Of a DNA stretch of 34,736 nt, positions 1-9,640 are shown in pieces. Made by a program: the position numbers and the translations under genes. Position 1 is the stretch's first letter, and each line of letters starts with the position of its first letter. The notes under the pieces are model-generated. The model had not been told where the DNA came from. It saw only the letters and a program-made list of their open reading frames with translations, and ran no database searches. The stretch is taken from assembly GCA_002104905.1 (NCBI GenBank), contig MCFE01000800.1:1-34736 (forward strand). Direction: 5' to 3'. This DNA is from Basidiobolus meristosporus CBS 931.73 (taxonomy: Eukaryota > Basidiobolomycota > Basidiobolomycetes > Basidiobolales > Basidiobolaceae).

Positions 1-165
1 GATTGGTTTATTTCCTTCCAATCTTTGAATGTAACATAACATCTAGCTGAACTGAGCTGTAAAGTGTCTATACCCAACACTAATACTAAGCCCAACCTCA
101 GGCTCAGAGAGTAACTTCATTAAACTTATCCATTCCATCAGTATCTCAGTCAAAACTCCCTTTTC
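1..165. other. 3' flank of UGF copy A, unassigned
   Basis: Downstream of the conserved UGF stop codon. It shows weak similarity to the matching flank of copy C (about 25150-25294), which suggests both belong to one larger repeat. No ORF or RNA gene is seen. Confidence 0.4.
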
Positions 166-1744
166 CTATAACTTTGGTGGGAGCCCAGTGGCTTTGAGCC
201 ATTGCTCACTCACTGCTTCCCATAACGCATGGTCTTCATCTGGCACTACAAGGTCTAGCTTCTTATCTGCCAGTCTTTAAAATATTCAGGTGCATTCTAC
301 TAAGCACTGCTCTTGAAGAAGTGCTGCAACCTCTTGGTGTGCCTATTAATGTAACAAAATTCTTCTGTAGGCATTGTGATAGCCTTTTGATTACTTGATT
401 TTGCTGCTTTGTCTGTCAGTAGGATCTATACTCTTCCACAATACAGGAAGTCAAGGAAGTGGTATTCAAGTTACTACTCTCTGCAAACTCATGTACCTCT
501 CTGGAGTGTTGAGCAACTTGCTATACTTCCAACTCATGACAACACAGCCTTTGTGTTGGTAATTTTTCTTTGCTATAGTAATACTAAGCCTATTCCAGGC
601 CTAAGGTATCAATTGGCAAGAGCTGAAGCTTTTTTCTTACACTTGCCGGTGTGTGGCCTAGCTAAAATATTTCCCTTTTCTTTTTCCTTTAACACTGTCA
701 TGGTTTTCACTGCTACTTTGTTGGAGTGCTTCTTGTATTGAACTATGCTTTCTTCTCAATAAATACTGCACTGCTGCAGTTGTTTCTGCCTGATGTATCT
801 TGATCACTTGTCTTGATCATTCATCCCTAGCTGTGACTGGCTCCCTGGGAGGCCACTAGTTTTTATCACTGCCAGGCTCTTGACTGCTATTTTGACTGAG
901 TGCTTCTTGAATGGAACTAGGACCTTTCCAAGATAAATATTGCACTAGTACATCTATGTCTGCCTGCTTGTCTCTTATTGGCACTCTTCCTGCCACCCAA
1001 TGCTTCATTGACACTTTTCAGAGCTTTTGGCCCTGCTTGTAGCAGGTTCTTGAGGAAGCTGCTGCCTTTAGCAATGTCACCCTTCTTCTGTCTTTGATAA
1101 TTTCTTCTATTCTTGAGATACTTTTGAAGTATACCATTGCTGGTTGACAGTCCATTGGCTTCTTTGAGTCCAGGATCATGTCCATGGAACAAGTCAAGCT
1201 CATTCTGCTAAGCCTTAAGCATCTGAAGGTACTATGGTATGCCAGCATTGAGGTGATGGCATATAAGACTTTTACAGCCTCTTGAATATCAGCCAACTTA
1301 TTATCATTCAACAGCTTCACAGATCTTCATTGTCTTTTGATATTCAAGCTATGGTATAAGCACCACAGCCACTGCCACTCATACTATGATAGGGTTTACT
1401 GTGAGCTTTATCCTTGGGCAATGCTCATTTGCTTCAAATAATTTTAAATGTTCTGCTGCTGTTGCATTAGGTAATGGCTCAAGTCTCAGCTGTGTCATTG
1501 AGCTACATGAGTTCCTCCATTACAGCAAAGATGATGCATTCTCTGCCTGCAGTATTGATTGCTTTATATGTATTATCTGCTCATCTTGACTCTGGACTGT
1601 TTCCCAACTTCTCCCTATCAGCCACTGCACCTACTGCCTCCCTAATGATTTGATATGGGAAGACTATATACTTGCTGGTACAGGTAGTGGTGATGCCATG
1701 ATGATCACTTGCTGGTCTGCACCCAAAGGCTCAGGACTTGATAC
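166..1744 (-). pseudogene. UGF copy A: decayed accessory gene of a CACTA-like element, function unknown
   Basis: I do not recognise this family. Three homologous degraded copies occur in the window (here, 10217-10716 and 25295-27065). Pieces of the reading frame are scattered over different frames, for example the minus ORFs 1018-1320 and 917-1192. Conserved stretches, in order, are a likely coiled-coil segment (DEQIIHIKQSILQAENA), a block around IRQ/CEAVE, the block PGLKEANG...LQKYLKNRRNYQRQKK, a Lys/Arg-rich region, and a C-terminus ending in PPKL at a stop shared with copy C (166-168). The YLKN-R-Y core resembles a motif I recall from many uncharacterised fungal TE-linked proteins; that is a recollection, not a search result. 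The N-terminal part is missing because a foldback arm starts at 1748. Stops and frameshifts make it a pseudogene. It lies divergently to Tnp2 fragments at 2092, as in copies C and D. Confidence 0.6.
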
Positions 1745-1747
1745 ATT

Positions 1748-2091
1748 AGACTTGTTCTGTTGGATAGGGCCACACCAGGCTGTGAGTGCCAAAGATGCCA
1801 TGGTGAGCCAGGGAGGCCAAGTGAGTGTATACTTGGCTACAGAGTGTGAAACACAGCTTTGCATCTTTGTGCAAAGCAGCTCCTGTGTTTCACCAATTGT
1901 ACTGGAGAAAATCCATTTTTGACCTTTTTATTGGATTAATGTTGTGCATGATGTGTAAGAGCACAGATGGATTGAAGACATGCACCTGATTCTCAATACC
2001 CATGGCACTCTGAATCTAGCTCCTGTATCTTGTATCATGCCACAAAAATGAATGGCACTATCCTGGTCCACTGGTACTATTTGGCACTATA
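1748..2091 (+). mobile_element. Solo arm (344 bp) of the foldback element
   Basis: The sequence runs from AGACTTGTTCTGTTGGATAG to TTTGGCACTATA. It is a diverged copy of the left arm of the complete foldback element at 23515-23861. It is preceded by ATT (1745-1747), the same trinucleotide that flanks the complete copy. The uninterrupted UGF copy C reads TACATTCTTATC at the equivalent site (around 26859), so the left junction is a true insertion point inside UGF. Similarity stops at the inner end of the arm, and Tnp2 debris follows; the loop and right arm are absent. Confidence 0.8.
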
Positions 2092-2470
2092 TATACGGGG
2101 GCTTTGAGGATTTACTACTACTTCATGCCAAAATCATTCTGGGATACTACTTATCAGGTACATTTTACAAATGGACCAGAATCATGTGGCTGGCAAAATA
2201 TCACCCAGAGACCATCCTGATACCGACATGTGTTACAATTGCATGGTTTTCAGATCAGACATTGTCACCATTGCAAGCTGCCCAACTTCCCAGGCATTCA
2301 CCACCACAGAAGGAAATCATTGTTCATAATTCAGGTATACTCCAATAATACCCTGTCTAAAGATGCTCATGCAGTCAGAGAAATATTGTGAAGCTTAAAA
2401 GTAACACACTCAGTATCAATCAAGCACAAATATTTTCAATATATATAACGGCATATGCATATGCAGCTAT
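2092..2470 (+). pseudogene. Tnp2-type EnSpm/CACTA transposase fragment, copy A
   Basis: The plus strand encodes a stretch around RYTPIIPCLKMLMQSEKYCEA (2330-2400). It matches the Tnp2 segment that follows the Cys-rich region, usually 'F-x-Y-x-P-L-I-P-x-L-x-x-L-F/M' in fungal Tnp2 proteins as I know them. Copy B has the homologous NTHQIKPMQSKKYYEAI on its minus strand. The fragment then reads HSVSIKH and breaks off where copies B and C continue into the YDG-x-x-Y-K-Q-L-R block. Stops interrupt all frames. The N-terminus has been lost together with the right half of the foldback element. Confidence 0.55.
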
Positions 2471-2877
2471 ATAAATGTAAGAACAGGATGAACTGGATGT
2501 ATGTTAATTCAAGTGGCCTTCTGAGCCATATCTGCTAATAGTTCATTAGGGGCATTGGATGTCATATGTTGTTATTGCAGGAATACATATCCAGAAGTGG
2601 ATCCCCAATGCCAACTTGACACACCTACAACTTTTTTGCAAGTAATTAGTGATTGGATTTTAGTGGCTATACTACAAGCAAATAGCTGAACTTGTAGATC
2701 TTTGCTGCTCCTGTATCCTTTCTCTACTCCATCTTGCTTGGTGTGTGGAGAGTATTGGGCATTGCTGCTCCTTTGGGTAGCTTCTTATGGAGTAGATGTA
2801 TGGAGAGATAGATAGACAAGTCAAGATACAGGTACTACCATATCCCAATCTCACCAAAATATTACCTTCAAGTCTAT
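2471..2877 (+). pseudogene. Downstream segment of CACTA-like copy A, first part
   Basis: Homologous to 28996-29420 (copy C) and, inverted, to 15020-15440 (copy B). Shared landmarks are a GTCATATG-containing stretch, the 'CCCAATGCCAACTTGA' block and the 'CATATCCCAATCTCA' block. In copies B and C the plus-sense frame can be read as fragments with conserved PYPNLIKNITVK, so this was probably coding, but I cannot assign a domain. It ends at the solo LTR inserted at 2878 and resumes at 3676. Confidence 0.5.
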
Positions 2878-3675
2878 TGTGGTGGGGTAAGTATACCTCC
2901 CAATGACAGATTTAGACATATAGATATTATGATAAGATTATCCATATTTATCTTACCAGTATTATACCATTCTTGATTACCCATATTATTAAATTATCCC
3001 TAAAAGATGTTTACCTTGATTAGTTATTTGCATTAGTTCTTGAGATGTTACTCAGCTCTCTGATCAATGTATGCATCTACATTAGGCTGGTAGGTGTGTC
3101 ACTACCTGCAACACAAGACCTGAATCTGTGATACACTCCCTAGCATTTCAATACCAAATATGGTATCTTTATGTTCACCAGTTTCAGACCACTCAGCCCT
3201 GACTGGTGGATGTGCTGTGCTTTTTAAAACCTTTGAGGACTTTCATCAAGAGTTAATAGCTCATAGTGATCTCATCAAGAATTCCACTGATGTCTGGAAT
3301 ATTCTAAAGCCTTGTTAGTAGTAATCATTTGGTGATCAGGCAAAGTATTCAGGAGAATTCAATCCCCCAGCAATGAATCAACTCTTTGATCAGTTACTCT
3401 GTCCCCTTATCAATTAGCAAATGATCACTGCACCCAACTTTAACAGTCATACCTCAGACCTGCCATCAAGGAGCTTTTCAGGGCAGTGCACAAGATACAC
3501 CATGGCCTTTGGATACACTTGGAGCACATAGGAAGCTACAGAAGCAGGAGCTTTACTAAATTGACTTATTAGCAAAGGCACTATCAGTTTAAATCCAGAG
3601 GCTAATGTGCGCATCAGACACCTCACACACCTTGAGTTGTAGAGCTTCTCCAAGGAGTACCTTTACACCACCACA
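2878..3675 (+). mobile_element. Solo LTR of a large-LTR family, copy 1 (798 bp)
   Basis: Bounded by terminal inverted repeats TGTGGTGG...CCACCACA. A longer, better preserved relative lies at 17341-18407; the two share several blocks, such as the stretch around GGATGTGCTGTGC. It interrupts the CACTA-like repeat: the text before 2878 and after 3676 is contiguous in copies B and C. I cannot see a clean target duplication. No internal coding region accompanies it, so it is best read as a solo LTR, probably of Gypsy type. Confidence 0.7.
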
Positions 3676-4560
3676 CAATTATGGATGCAACTAGTTGGCA
3701 CTTGGAGGACAGCCAGAAGGAGTTGAAGAATACTGAGGACAGAAGTGCACACAAAGATGCCTATGACTTTGGCATTAAGAAGCTAAGCAGTGCAAATGCA
3801 TGGGTATTCAGTTAAGATATGAGTGGTTGGCTTGGACACAACAAACAACTAATTTATATTACAACACCTTTATCAAGACATACTAGGTTTCTCCTTATCA
3901 CAAGTGAATATATATACTATTCAGTGATGAATCCTCACAAACAAGAGCCAGAGTGCCCCTACAAGGGGGTACAGAATCCAGCAGGCAGCAGGAGTATATT
4001 GGCTAAATACCAAAAGGTTCTCTGCAGATATTGAGGTGGAATTCAATACAAAAGTGGTGGCTCTCATGCATATGTTTGCAATATGTAAATGGTACCTGCA
4101 ATGCAAAATAGATGGTAAGAGTGCCAATACCACGCCAACATGCTGCAATGATTGTGTGAGAGAAGTATGTCAAGTACCACAGGTGTTCATGACTGTAAAG
4201 ATTATTGTAAAGAAATAATGAGTGCATCAAGACTATCCAAATATCATGCAACTCTTGTCAAAAGGCCTCCAAAATACTGTCAAGTTTTTAGCTTTATTTG
4301 TCAGTAAATATAGCAAAATGCAATCATAAACCCATCATTAGATTGCTTTGAGGGTACATATTTCTAATCTGCTGGCATTACGGCAGCCTGATTGTGCAAT
4401 TAAGCCAGTTGATGTGGACTGATTCCACACATTGAACCAAGTTATTATTCATAAGCAAGTCTTTTACTCATTTACAAGAAGCAAAAGCTGCACTTATGGG
4501 TAGGGAACTGGCTGAGAGTGTGTACATGAGCTAGTTAGAAGAATTAGTATACTAAGATAG
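3676..4560 (+). pseudogene. Downstream and tail segment of CACTA-like copy A, second part
   Basis: It continues the segment interrupted at 2877. 3690-3770 matches 29430-29510 of copy C (GTTGGCAC...GGACAGCCAG...). 3960-4260 matches 29530-29760, and 4261-4440 matches the tail at 30090-30260. In copy C the plus frame reads KAIYLLNT, EVATTKHLFARC and KAEVIELCQLWQV, so the middle was coding. In copy A it has several stops. From about 4480 to 4560 nothing is recognisable. Confidence 0.45.
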
Positions 4561-4799
4561 CCCTAACTAGGTCTGATAGCTTCAAATATCCATATAGTAT
4601 GAAATAATCACTAAAAGCCTAAAATTGCAAGATAGATTCTTACTTCTGATCTTTTAGTTTCAAAGGATATACTGCTGAATACAGTGTCCTCTATAGGCCA
4701 AATAGAGCAAGCTCAGCTCTATTAGCTTTGTAAATGGATGACCTTATTATTGCTACCAATAATCAGCAAACATTGGAATGTTATGATCTGCTGCTTGAA
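4561..4799 (+). pseudogene. Copia reverse transcriptase fragment (finger-palm part)
   Basis: The frame reads AEYSVLYRPNRASSALLAL, then a TAA stop, then MDDLIIATNNQQTLE. This is the Copia RT catalytic region, in which Y-V-D-D has become stop-M-D-D. It ends at a repeat beginning at 4800, and the RT sequence resumes at 9837 on the other side of the nested insertions. Old, non-functional copy. Confidence 0.75.
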
Positions 4800-4950
4800 T
4801 GTTTAAGTTAGATCAGTTTTTGGTCAAATCAATTAGTATATGTTTAGGTTATCAGTATATCAGTATTATCTATGAAATCAGTAGCATTAGTCAGCAAATG
4901 AATCAGCAGATCCTTATTAGACAGAAATAGATATATTAAGTAGGATCTTA
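4800..4950 (+). repeat. LTR-like repeat (family 3) copy 1, left part
   Basis: Homologous to 12623-12785. It was split by the complete Copia element, whose insertion duplicated TCTTA; the right part is 9641-9836. The joined length of about 347 bp equals copy 2 (12623-12970). It begins with TG, and the right part ends with CA. Copy 2 contains a G-run (TTTGAATGGGGGA) directly before TGTTGATGCAATC, so the true LTR might be only the last 185 bp. Confidence 0.55.
4946..4950. repeat. Target-site duplication TCTTA, left copy (right copy 9636-9640)
   Basis: TCTTA directly precedes the 5' LTR and directly follows the 3' LTR. The unoccupied relative at about 12765 lacks the element, which supports a simple 5-bp integrase-type insertion. 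Confidence 0.9.
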
Positions 4951-5319
4951 TGTTGAAATATTGGACTATTTGGTATCATTCAGCAGCTAAAAATTTACTT
5001 AACAATTCTAGGCTAGTCTTAGTCACTGTAGGACTCATTTACTGCCTTAACTTCGCCACTTTCTCCAGATATATGATCTTATGATTATTCCCCTATAGTC
5101 AGGATCAAATTAGCACTATTACCAAACATTATGTACTAACCCTGAAACTGTTACAGAATGCTCCTGAATATTGAGAAACCCTCCCTACTTAGTGTTGCAG
5201 CTGTATTACTTCTACAAAGGTATAAATACTGAACTTCTTTATGAATAAACAACAGTTCAACTATTATCACTATTTCTTGATAAGTTCCTTACATCCAAAT
5301 CACTTCTTAAATTGCAACA
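4951..5319 (+). repeat. 5' LTR of the complete Copia (369 bp)
   Basis: It starts TGTTGAAATATTGG and ends ATTGCAACA, and is 369 bp long like the two older solo LTRs of this family. A TATA box is at 5221-5228 and a poly(A) signal at 5244-5249. It differs from the 3' LTR at G/A (about 4972), C/T in a CpG (about 5053), G/T (about 5284) and one A near the 3' end. Confidence 0.95.
5221..5228 (+). promoter_or_regulatory. TATA box of Copia LTR promoter, with poly(A) signal at 5244-5249
   Basis: TATAAATA lies about 90 bp upstream of the LTR end, and AATAAA follows about 20 bp later. The same pair occurs in the 3' LTR. This spacing implies a short R region near the end of the LTR. Inferred from motif only. 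Confidence 0.65.
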
Positions 5320-5333
5320 GGTTATGAGCCCTG
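5320..5333 (+). promoter_or_regulatory. Primer-binding site for a half-tRNA initiator Met
   Basis: GGTTATGAGCCCTG directly follows the 5' LTR. It is the reverse complement of positions 27-40 of fungal-type initiator tRNA-Met (anticodon stem CAGGG, loop CUCAUAA, then CC). This is not the usual pairing with the tRNA 3' end. Drosophila copia and yeast Ty5 are established examples of priming by a tRNA half cut in the anticodon loop. The loop base U33 fits yeast and Neurospora initiators rather than the C33 of animals and plants. Confidence 0.85.
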
Positions 5334-5355
5334 ATTGCCTTAATCTATTCTAAAG

Positions 5356-6195
5356 ATGACTTCTACCAGCAAACAAAGCAATACCAACATCTTCCCTGTA
5401 AAGGAGAGGTTTGATGGGAAGAACTACAGACTTTGGAGAATCAAGATGCGGATCCACCTTGAGGAAAGAAAGCTTTGGAACATAGTAACAGAAAAGGAAG
5501 TTGAGCCCAAAGGAACAGCAGAAGATGTGGAGAAGTTTCAAGAGAAGGAGAGAAAGGCCTTCAATGCAATATGCATCAATGTGCAAGACTCCTTCATTGG
5601 ACAAATCCATGCCTCAAATACTGCCAAAGCAGCATGGGAATCCTTAGAGAAGATCTTTAGAGCAAAGTCAGTATCAAGCAAGCTTTATTTGAAACAAAAG
5701 TTCTTCAACATGGGAAAAAAGCCAGATGATGACATTCTACAACTCATTACCAGAATGGAGACACTTGCAGAAGAACTTTACAGTATTAATGCTGGTGTAG
5801 ATGATGAAGAAAAGATACTCTGTCTGCTTTGCAGCCTACCAGACGAGTATGAGCCACTCATACTTTCTTTTGAAAGCAGAGAAGACAACTTGACTTTAGA
5901 CTATGTCAAAGGAAGACTTCTCCATGAAGAACTCAGACGTAATGATCAAGCAGAGAAAATTGAAGATAATGCTTTATTCAGTTCAGAAAGGCATACAGAA
6001 AAGAAGGGAAAGCAACAAAACCGAAGAAAACCTGGCTGCTGTAACTACTGTAAGAAGCCAGGACACTGGGCAAGAGAATGCAAGAAGAAACAAGCAGACA
6101 AAAAACAGAAACTAGAGCAGGCAAACCATATAACTACTGATGAACAGTTATTTGTCACTGTACAAGAGAGTGCAAGTAACCAAAGTAATGAATGA
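5356..6195 (+). CDS. gag: Copia Gag (279 aa) with CCHC zinc knuckle
   Basis: Capsid-nucleocapsid protein that packages the element RNA in cytoplasmic particles. Residues 12-45 carry the Copia gag signature FDGKNYRLWRIKMR (DUF4219/UBN2-like region). A helical gag core follows (about 60-200), and the nucleocapsid zinc knuckle CCNYCKKPGHWARECKKK (C-x2-C-x4-H-x4-C) is near residue 227, followed by a Lys-rich tail. The ATG at 5356 is the first in-frame start after the leader and lies 36 nt from the LTR. The ORF ends at TGA 6193-6195, and the next in-frame codons read YIDSGAS, the Copia protease. Copia proteases are usually preceded by Trp, so the TGA most likely replaces TGG and gag-pol was once one frame. 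Programmed readthrough is the alternative. Confidence 0.93.
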   Translation: MTSTSKQSNTNIFPVKERFDGKNYRLWRIKMRIHLEERKLWNIVTEKEVEPKGTAEDVEKFQEKERKAFNAICINVQDSFIGQIHASNTAKAAWESLEKIFRAKSVSSKLYLKQKFFNMGKKPDDDILQLITRMETLAEELYSINAGVDDEEKILCLLCSLPDEYEPLILSFESREDNLTLDYVKGRLLHEELRRNDQAEKIEDNALFSSERHTEKKGKQQNRRKPGCCNYCKKPGHWARECKKKQADKKQKLEQANHITTDEQLFVTVQESASNQSNE

Positions 6196-9100
6196 TATAT
6201 TGACTCTGGAGCATCACAGCATATTTGTGGTATAAAGGATTGGTTCAGCAACTTAAAGACTATTCCCGTAAGAAAGGTTTATCTGGGAGATAACTCTGCA
6301 TTGGAAGCTACTGCTAGTGGGTCTATACAACTAAATATGAGTGATAACTCAGGGGCAACAACAGCAAAACTGACTGACGTACTCTATGTACCTGGAATAG
6401 CTAAGAACCTACTCTCAGTCAGTAAAGCAACTACTCAGGGACTGAAATTCGTTTTTACTAAGCTGAGCTGCTCAATACTGAGTGAAAATGGACAAAAATT
6501 AGCTTTGGGAATCAGAGATCACAATATATACAAGTTACAATGCAAGATCATTGTACCTGAGTATGTCAACATTGCTGAAACTGATGAAACCAACTGGGAG
6601 ACGTGGCATAGGGGGCTAGGACACATAGGGGAACAGAAAATGAGCCAATTGGTAAAAAATCAGCTTGTTTTGGGCCTAAAATACTCAATTCCGATCAAAT
6701 TGAATGTTTGTAAGGGATGTTCATATGGCAAACAAGCTAGGCAACGTTTCAAGAGCTCAGAAGGCACTAATACCACCGAAATATTGGCTATTGTACACTC
6801 AGACATATGTGGCCCCATGAGAACACTGTCCTTTGGAGCCAAGAGATACTTTATGATGTTTATTGATGACAAGACAAGATATACATGGGTGTACTTCCTC
6901 AAAACAAAGGATGAAGCTTTAGAGACGTTTAAGCACTTCAAGAACATGGCAGAAACACAAACTGGGTGTAAATTGAAGGTACTACGAAGTGACAATGGAG
7001 GAGAATACTGCTCAAAGGAGTTTGCAAAATACTGCTTGTCCACTGGTATACTTCAACAGACCACAGTTCCCCATACTCCACAGCAAAATGGAGTAGCAGA
7101 ACGTGCAAATAGAACAATAGTAGAGATGGCAAGATCTATGCTACATGATAAGGGAATGGACTACAAGTTTTGGGCTGAATCTGTTGCTACCGCTGTATAC
7201 ATCAAGAACAGATGCCCAACAACAGCACTACGTGATTCTACACCCTTTGAAGCATATACAGGCAAAAAACCAGATCTCCAGCACCTCAGGATCTTTGGCA
7301 GTGATGTTTTTTATCACATCCCTGACAAAAAACGCTCAAAGTTGGAACCAAAGAGTAGAAAAGGGATCTTTCTTGGGTATTGTGAAGATACTAAAGGGTA
7401 TAGAGTGTATGATGGCGAAATTCAGAAGCTGATCAAGAGCAGGGACGTTGTATTTGAGGAGAATTCAGATCAGAAAGCCACAGAAATCATTGGCCAGCTG
7501 CCTGATGATGCAATCAACACAAATGAAGAAGATACGTACCAAATCCAGCCAGAGATGGAAGATACTTCTACCAGTTCCAGATCAGAACAGATTATCCCAG
7601 TTAGGAGACCTACCAGAATAAGAAATGCCCCTGGATCCTGGTGGCAGACATCCAATGATCATGAAGAAGCTTATCTTGCCTTATGTGCCAAACCTCAGAA
7701 TCTGGAACAGGCAATGCAAGGTCCAGATGCTACTAAGTGGCAACAAGCCATGCAGGAGGAGTACCAATCACTGATCAAGGCAAAAACGTGGGAACTGGTA
7801 GATTTACCAAATGGGAGAAAGCCAATAGGATGTAGATGGGTCTACAAGATCAAGATAACCTCAAACGGTGCCGTTGATAAGTACAAGGCTAGATTGGTAG
7901 CTAAAGGCTATTCCCAGATCCAGGGACTAGACTTCAAGGAAACATTTGCTCCGGTTGCCAAGTTTAACTCTATTAGGACAGTTCTAGCCCTGGCAGCTGT
8001 ACACAGTCTAGATCTACACCAAATGGACGTCAAAACAGCCTTTCTAAATGGGGATTTGCAAGAAACTATATATATGGAGCAACCAGAAGGTTTTACCGAT
8101 CCAAAAAGCCCCCATAAGGTGTGCAAACTTAGAAAATTGTTGTATGGGCTTAAGCAGGCACCCAGAGCATGGTATAACAAGATTGACACATATCTAGAGG
8201 AAATTGGGTTCTCTTGTAGCACTGCAGATCAAAGTATATATGTGAAACAGCTCAAAAAGGGTGTGATCATCCTAGTTCTTTATGTGGACGACCTAATTAT
8301 AGCTACAAGTGATCAAGAGGCACTTAAACAGACAAAATCAGATCTCTTCAGCAAGTTTGAGATGAAAGATCTTGGAAAATTGAGCTATTTTCTTGGAATT
8401 GAGGTCAAATTTGACATACCTACGCAGAAAATTGTGCTGAATCAGTCTAAGTACATCAGGGACATTCTTAGACGCTTCAAAATGGAAAATTGCAAGCCTG
8501 CAGCAACCCCTATGGACAATAACCTGAAATTAAGCAAATCTCAGCCAGTTATGGATGAAAACGGCTCAAATATGGACCAAAACTTTCCCTATCAATCAAT
8601 GGTTGGTAGCCTAATGTACTTGATGGTGTCTACACGTCCAGATATTGCAGTAGCAGTTGGAGTAGTCAGTCAACTCATGCAGAATTATGGATCAGATCAA
8701 ATTGCAGCAGTTAAGCGGATTTTCAGATATCTACAAGGTACCATAAATATGGTACTGGAATACTCTGGAGCAGCTAATAGGCGAAAATTTGATGGTTATA
8801 GTGATTCAGATTGGGGTAGAGATCTGATTGACAGACGCTCTACCACAGGCTATGTATTTCTTTATGCTGGTGCAGCTATTACTTGGAATTGCAAGAAACA
8901 ACCAACTGTGGCACTATCTACAACTGAAGCCAAATATATGGCTGCATGTCAAGCAACTAAGCAGGCTATATGGCTACAAAAATTATTCAAAGACTTAGGT
9001 TTTAATTCAGGTGAACCAACATGTATTTACAAGGATAATCAAAGTTGTATTTCATTAGCTAGAAATCCTACTAATCATGCCAGAACTAAGCACATTGATA

Positions 9101-9273
9101 TACAGCATCACTTTGTGAGGGAAGCTGTAGAAAATAACTTAGTAGAGCTGGTTTACTGCCCAACTGACAAAATGGTGGCAGACATATTGACAAAACCACT
9201 AGCTAGGCCACAGTTTGAGATCCTTAGAGAGAAATTGGGATTAAGAAATTATTTAGTTGAGGGGGAGTGTTGA
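6196..9273 (+). pseudogene. pol: Copia Pol: protease, integrase, reverse transcriptase, RNase H (in frame with gag after TGA)
   Basis: Open frame continuous with gag (codons 281-1305 counted from 5356). It has no obvious start of its own, so it needs readthrough or repair of the TGA. Protease: IDSGAS, D at codon 283. GAG-pre-integrase: WHRGLGH at 417, then C-x2-C. Integrase DDE: D483 (HSDICGP), D546 (RSDNGGEY), E582 (GVAERAN), D-35-E spacing. RT: KARLVAKGYSQ, MDVKTAFLNG, YVDDLIIA at 976. RNase H: YSDSDWG and KDNQSC are kept, but the usual STTEAEYMA reads STTEAKYMA, replacing the expected catalytic Glu by Lys at codon 1193 (GAA to AAA). The ORF ends LVEGEC with its stop inside the 3' LTR, as is common when the polypurine tract is translated. 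The protein would copy and integrate the element. Two key lesions make this copy probably non-autonomous. Confidence 0.93.
9259..9267 (+). promoter_or_regulatory. Polypurine tract of the Copia element
   Basis: GAGGGGGAG lies directly before the 3' LTR (TGTTGAAATA). It is the plus-strand DNA primer site and is also translated as the last Pol codons. Confidence 0.9.
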
Positions 9274-9635
9274 AATATTGGACTATTTAGTATCATTCAG
9301 CAGCTAAAAATTTACTTAACAATTCTAGGCTAGTCTTAGTCACTGTAGGACTCATTTACTGCCTTAACTTTGCCACTTTCTCCAGATATATGATCTTATG
9401 ATTATTCCCCTATAGTCAGGATCAAATTAGCACTATTACCAAACATTATGTACTAACCCTGAAACTGTTACAGAATGCTCCTGAATATTGAGAAACCCTC
9501 CCTACTTAGTGTTGCAGCTGTATTACTTCTACAAAGGTATAAATACTGAACTTCTTTATGAATAAACAACAGTTCAACTATTATCACTATTTCTTGATAA
9601 TTTCCTTACATCCAAATCACTTCTTAAATTGCACA
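9268..9635 (+). repeat. 3' LTR of the complete Copia (368 bp)
   Basis: Nearly identical to 4951-5319. It contains the TATA motif at about 9538 and AATAAA at 9561-9566, ends GCACA and is followed by target duplication TCTTA (9636-9640). The pol stop codon (9271-9273) lies within its first six bases. Confidence 0.95.
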
Positions 9636-9640
9636 TCTTA

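Larger units (their letters stand above)
4951..9635 (+). mobile_element. Complete young Ty1/Copia retrotransposon (4685 bp)
   Basis: The element has two LTRs (369 and 368 bp), a 5-bp target duplication, a primer-binding site touching the 5' LTR, a polypurine tract touching the 3' LTR, and gag and pol in one frame in the Copia order protease-integrase-RT-RNase H. By my count the LTRs differ by three substitutions and one 1-base indel, so insertion was recent. The frame is open except for one TGA at 6193-6195. RNase H has lost its catalytic Glu. It is probably a dead or mobilisable copy of a family that was active recently. Older solo LTRs of the same family are at 15446-15814 and 28626-28994. 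Confidence 0.95.

Noticed and set aside
409-741. 110-aa plus-strand ORF
   Set aside because: It lies antisense to UGF copy A. No conserved motif, and no counterpart frame in copy C; a shadow ORF.
6660-7043. 127-aa minus-strand ORF inside the Copia integrase
   Set aside because: Pure antisense shadow of the well-defined pol frame.
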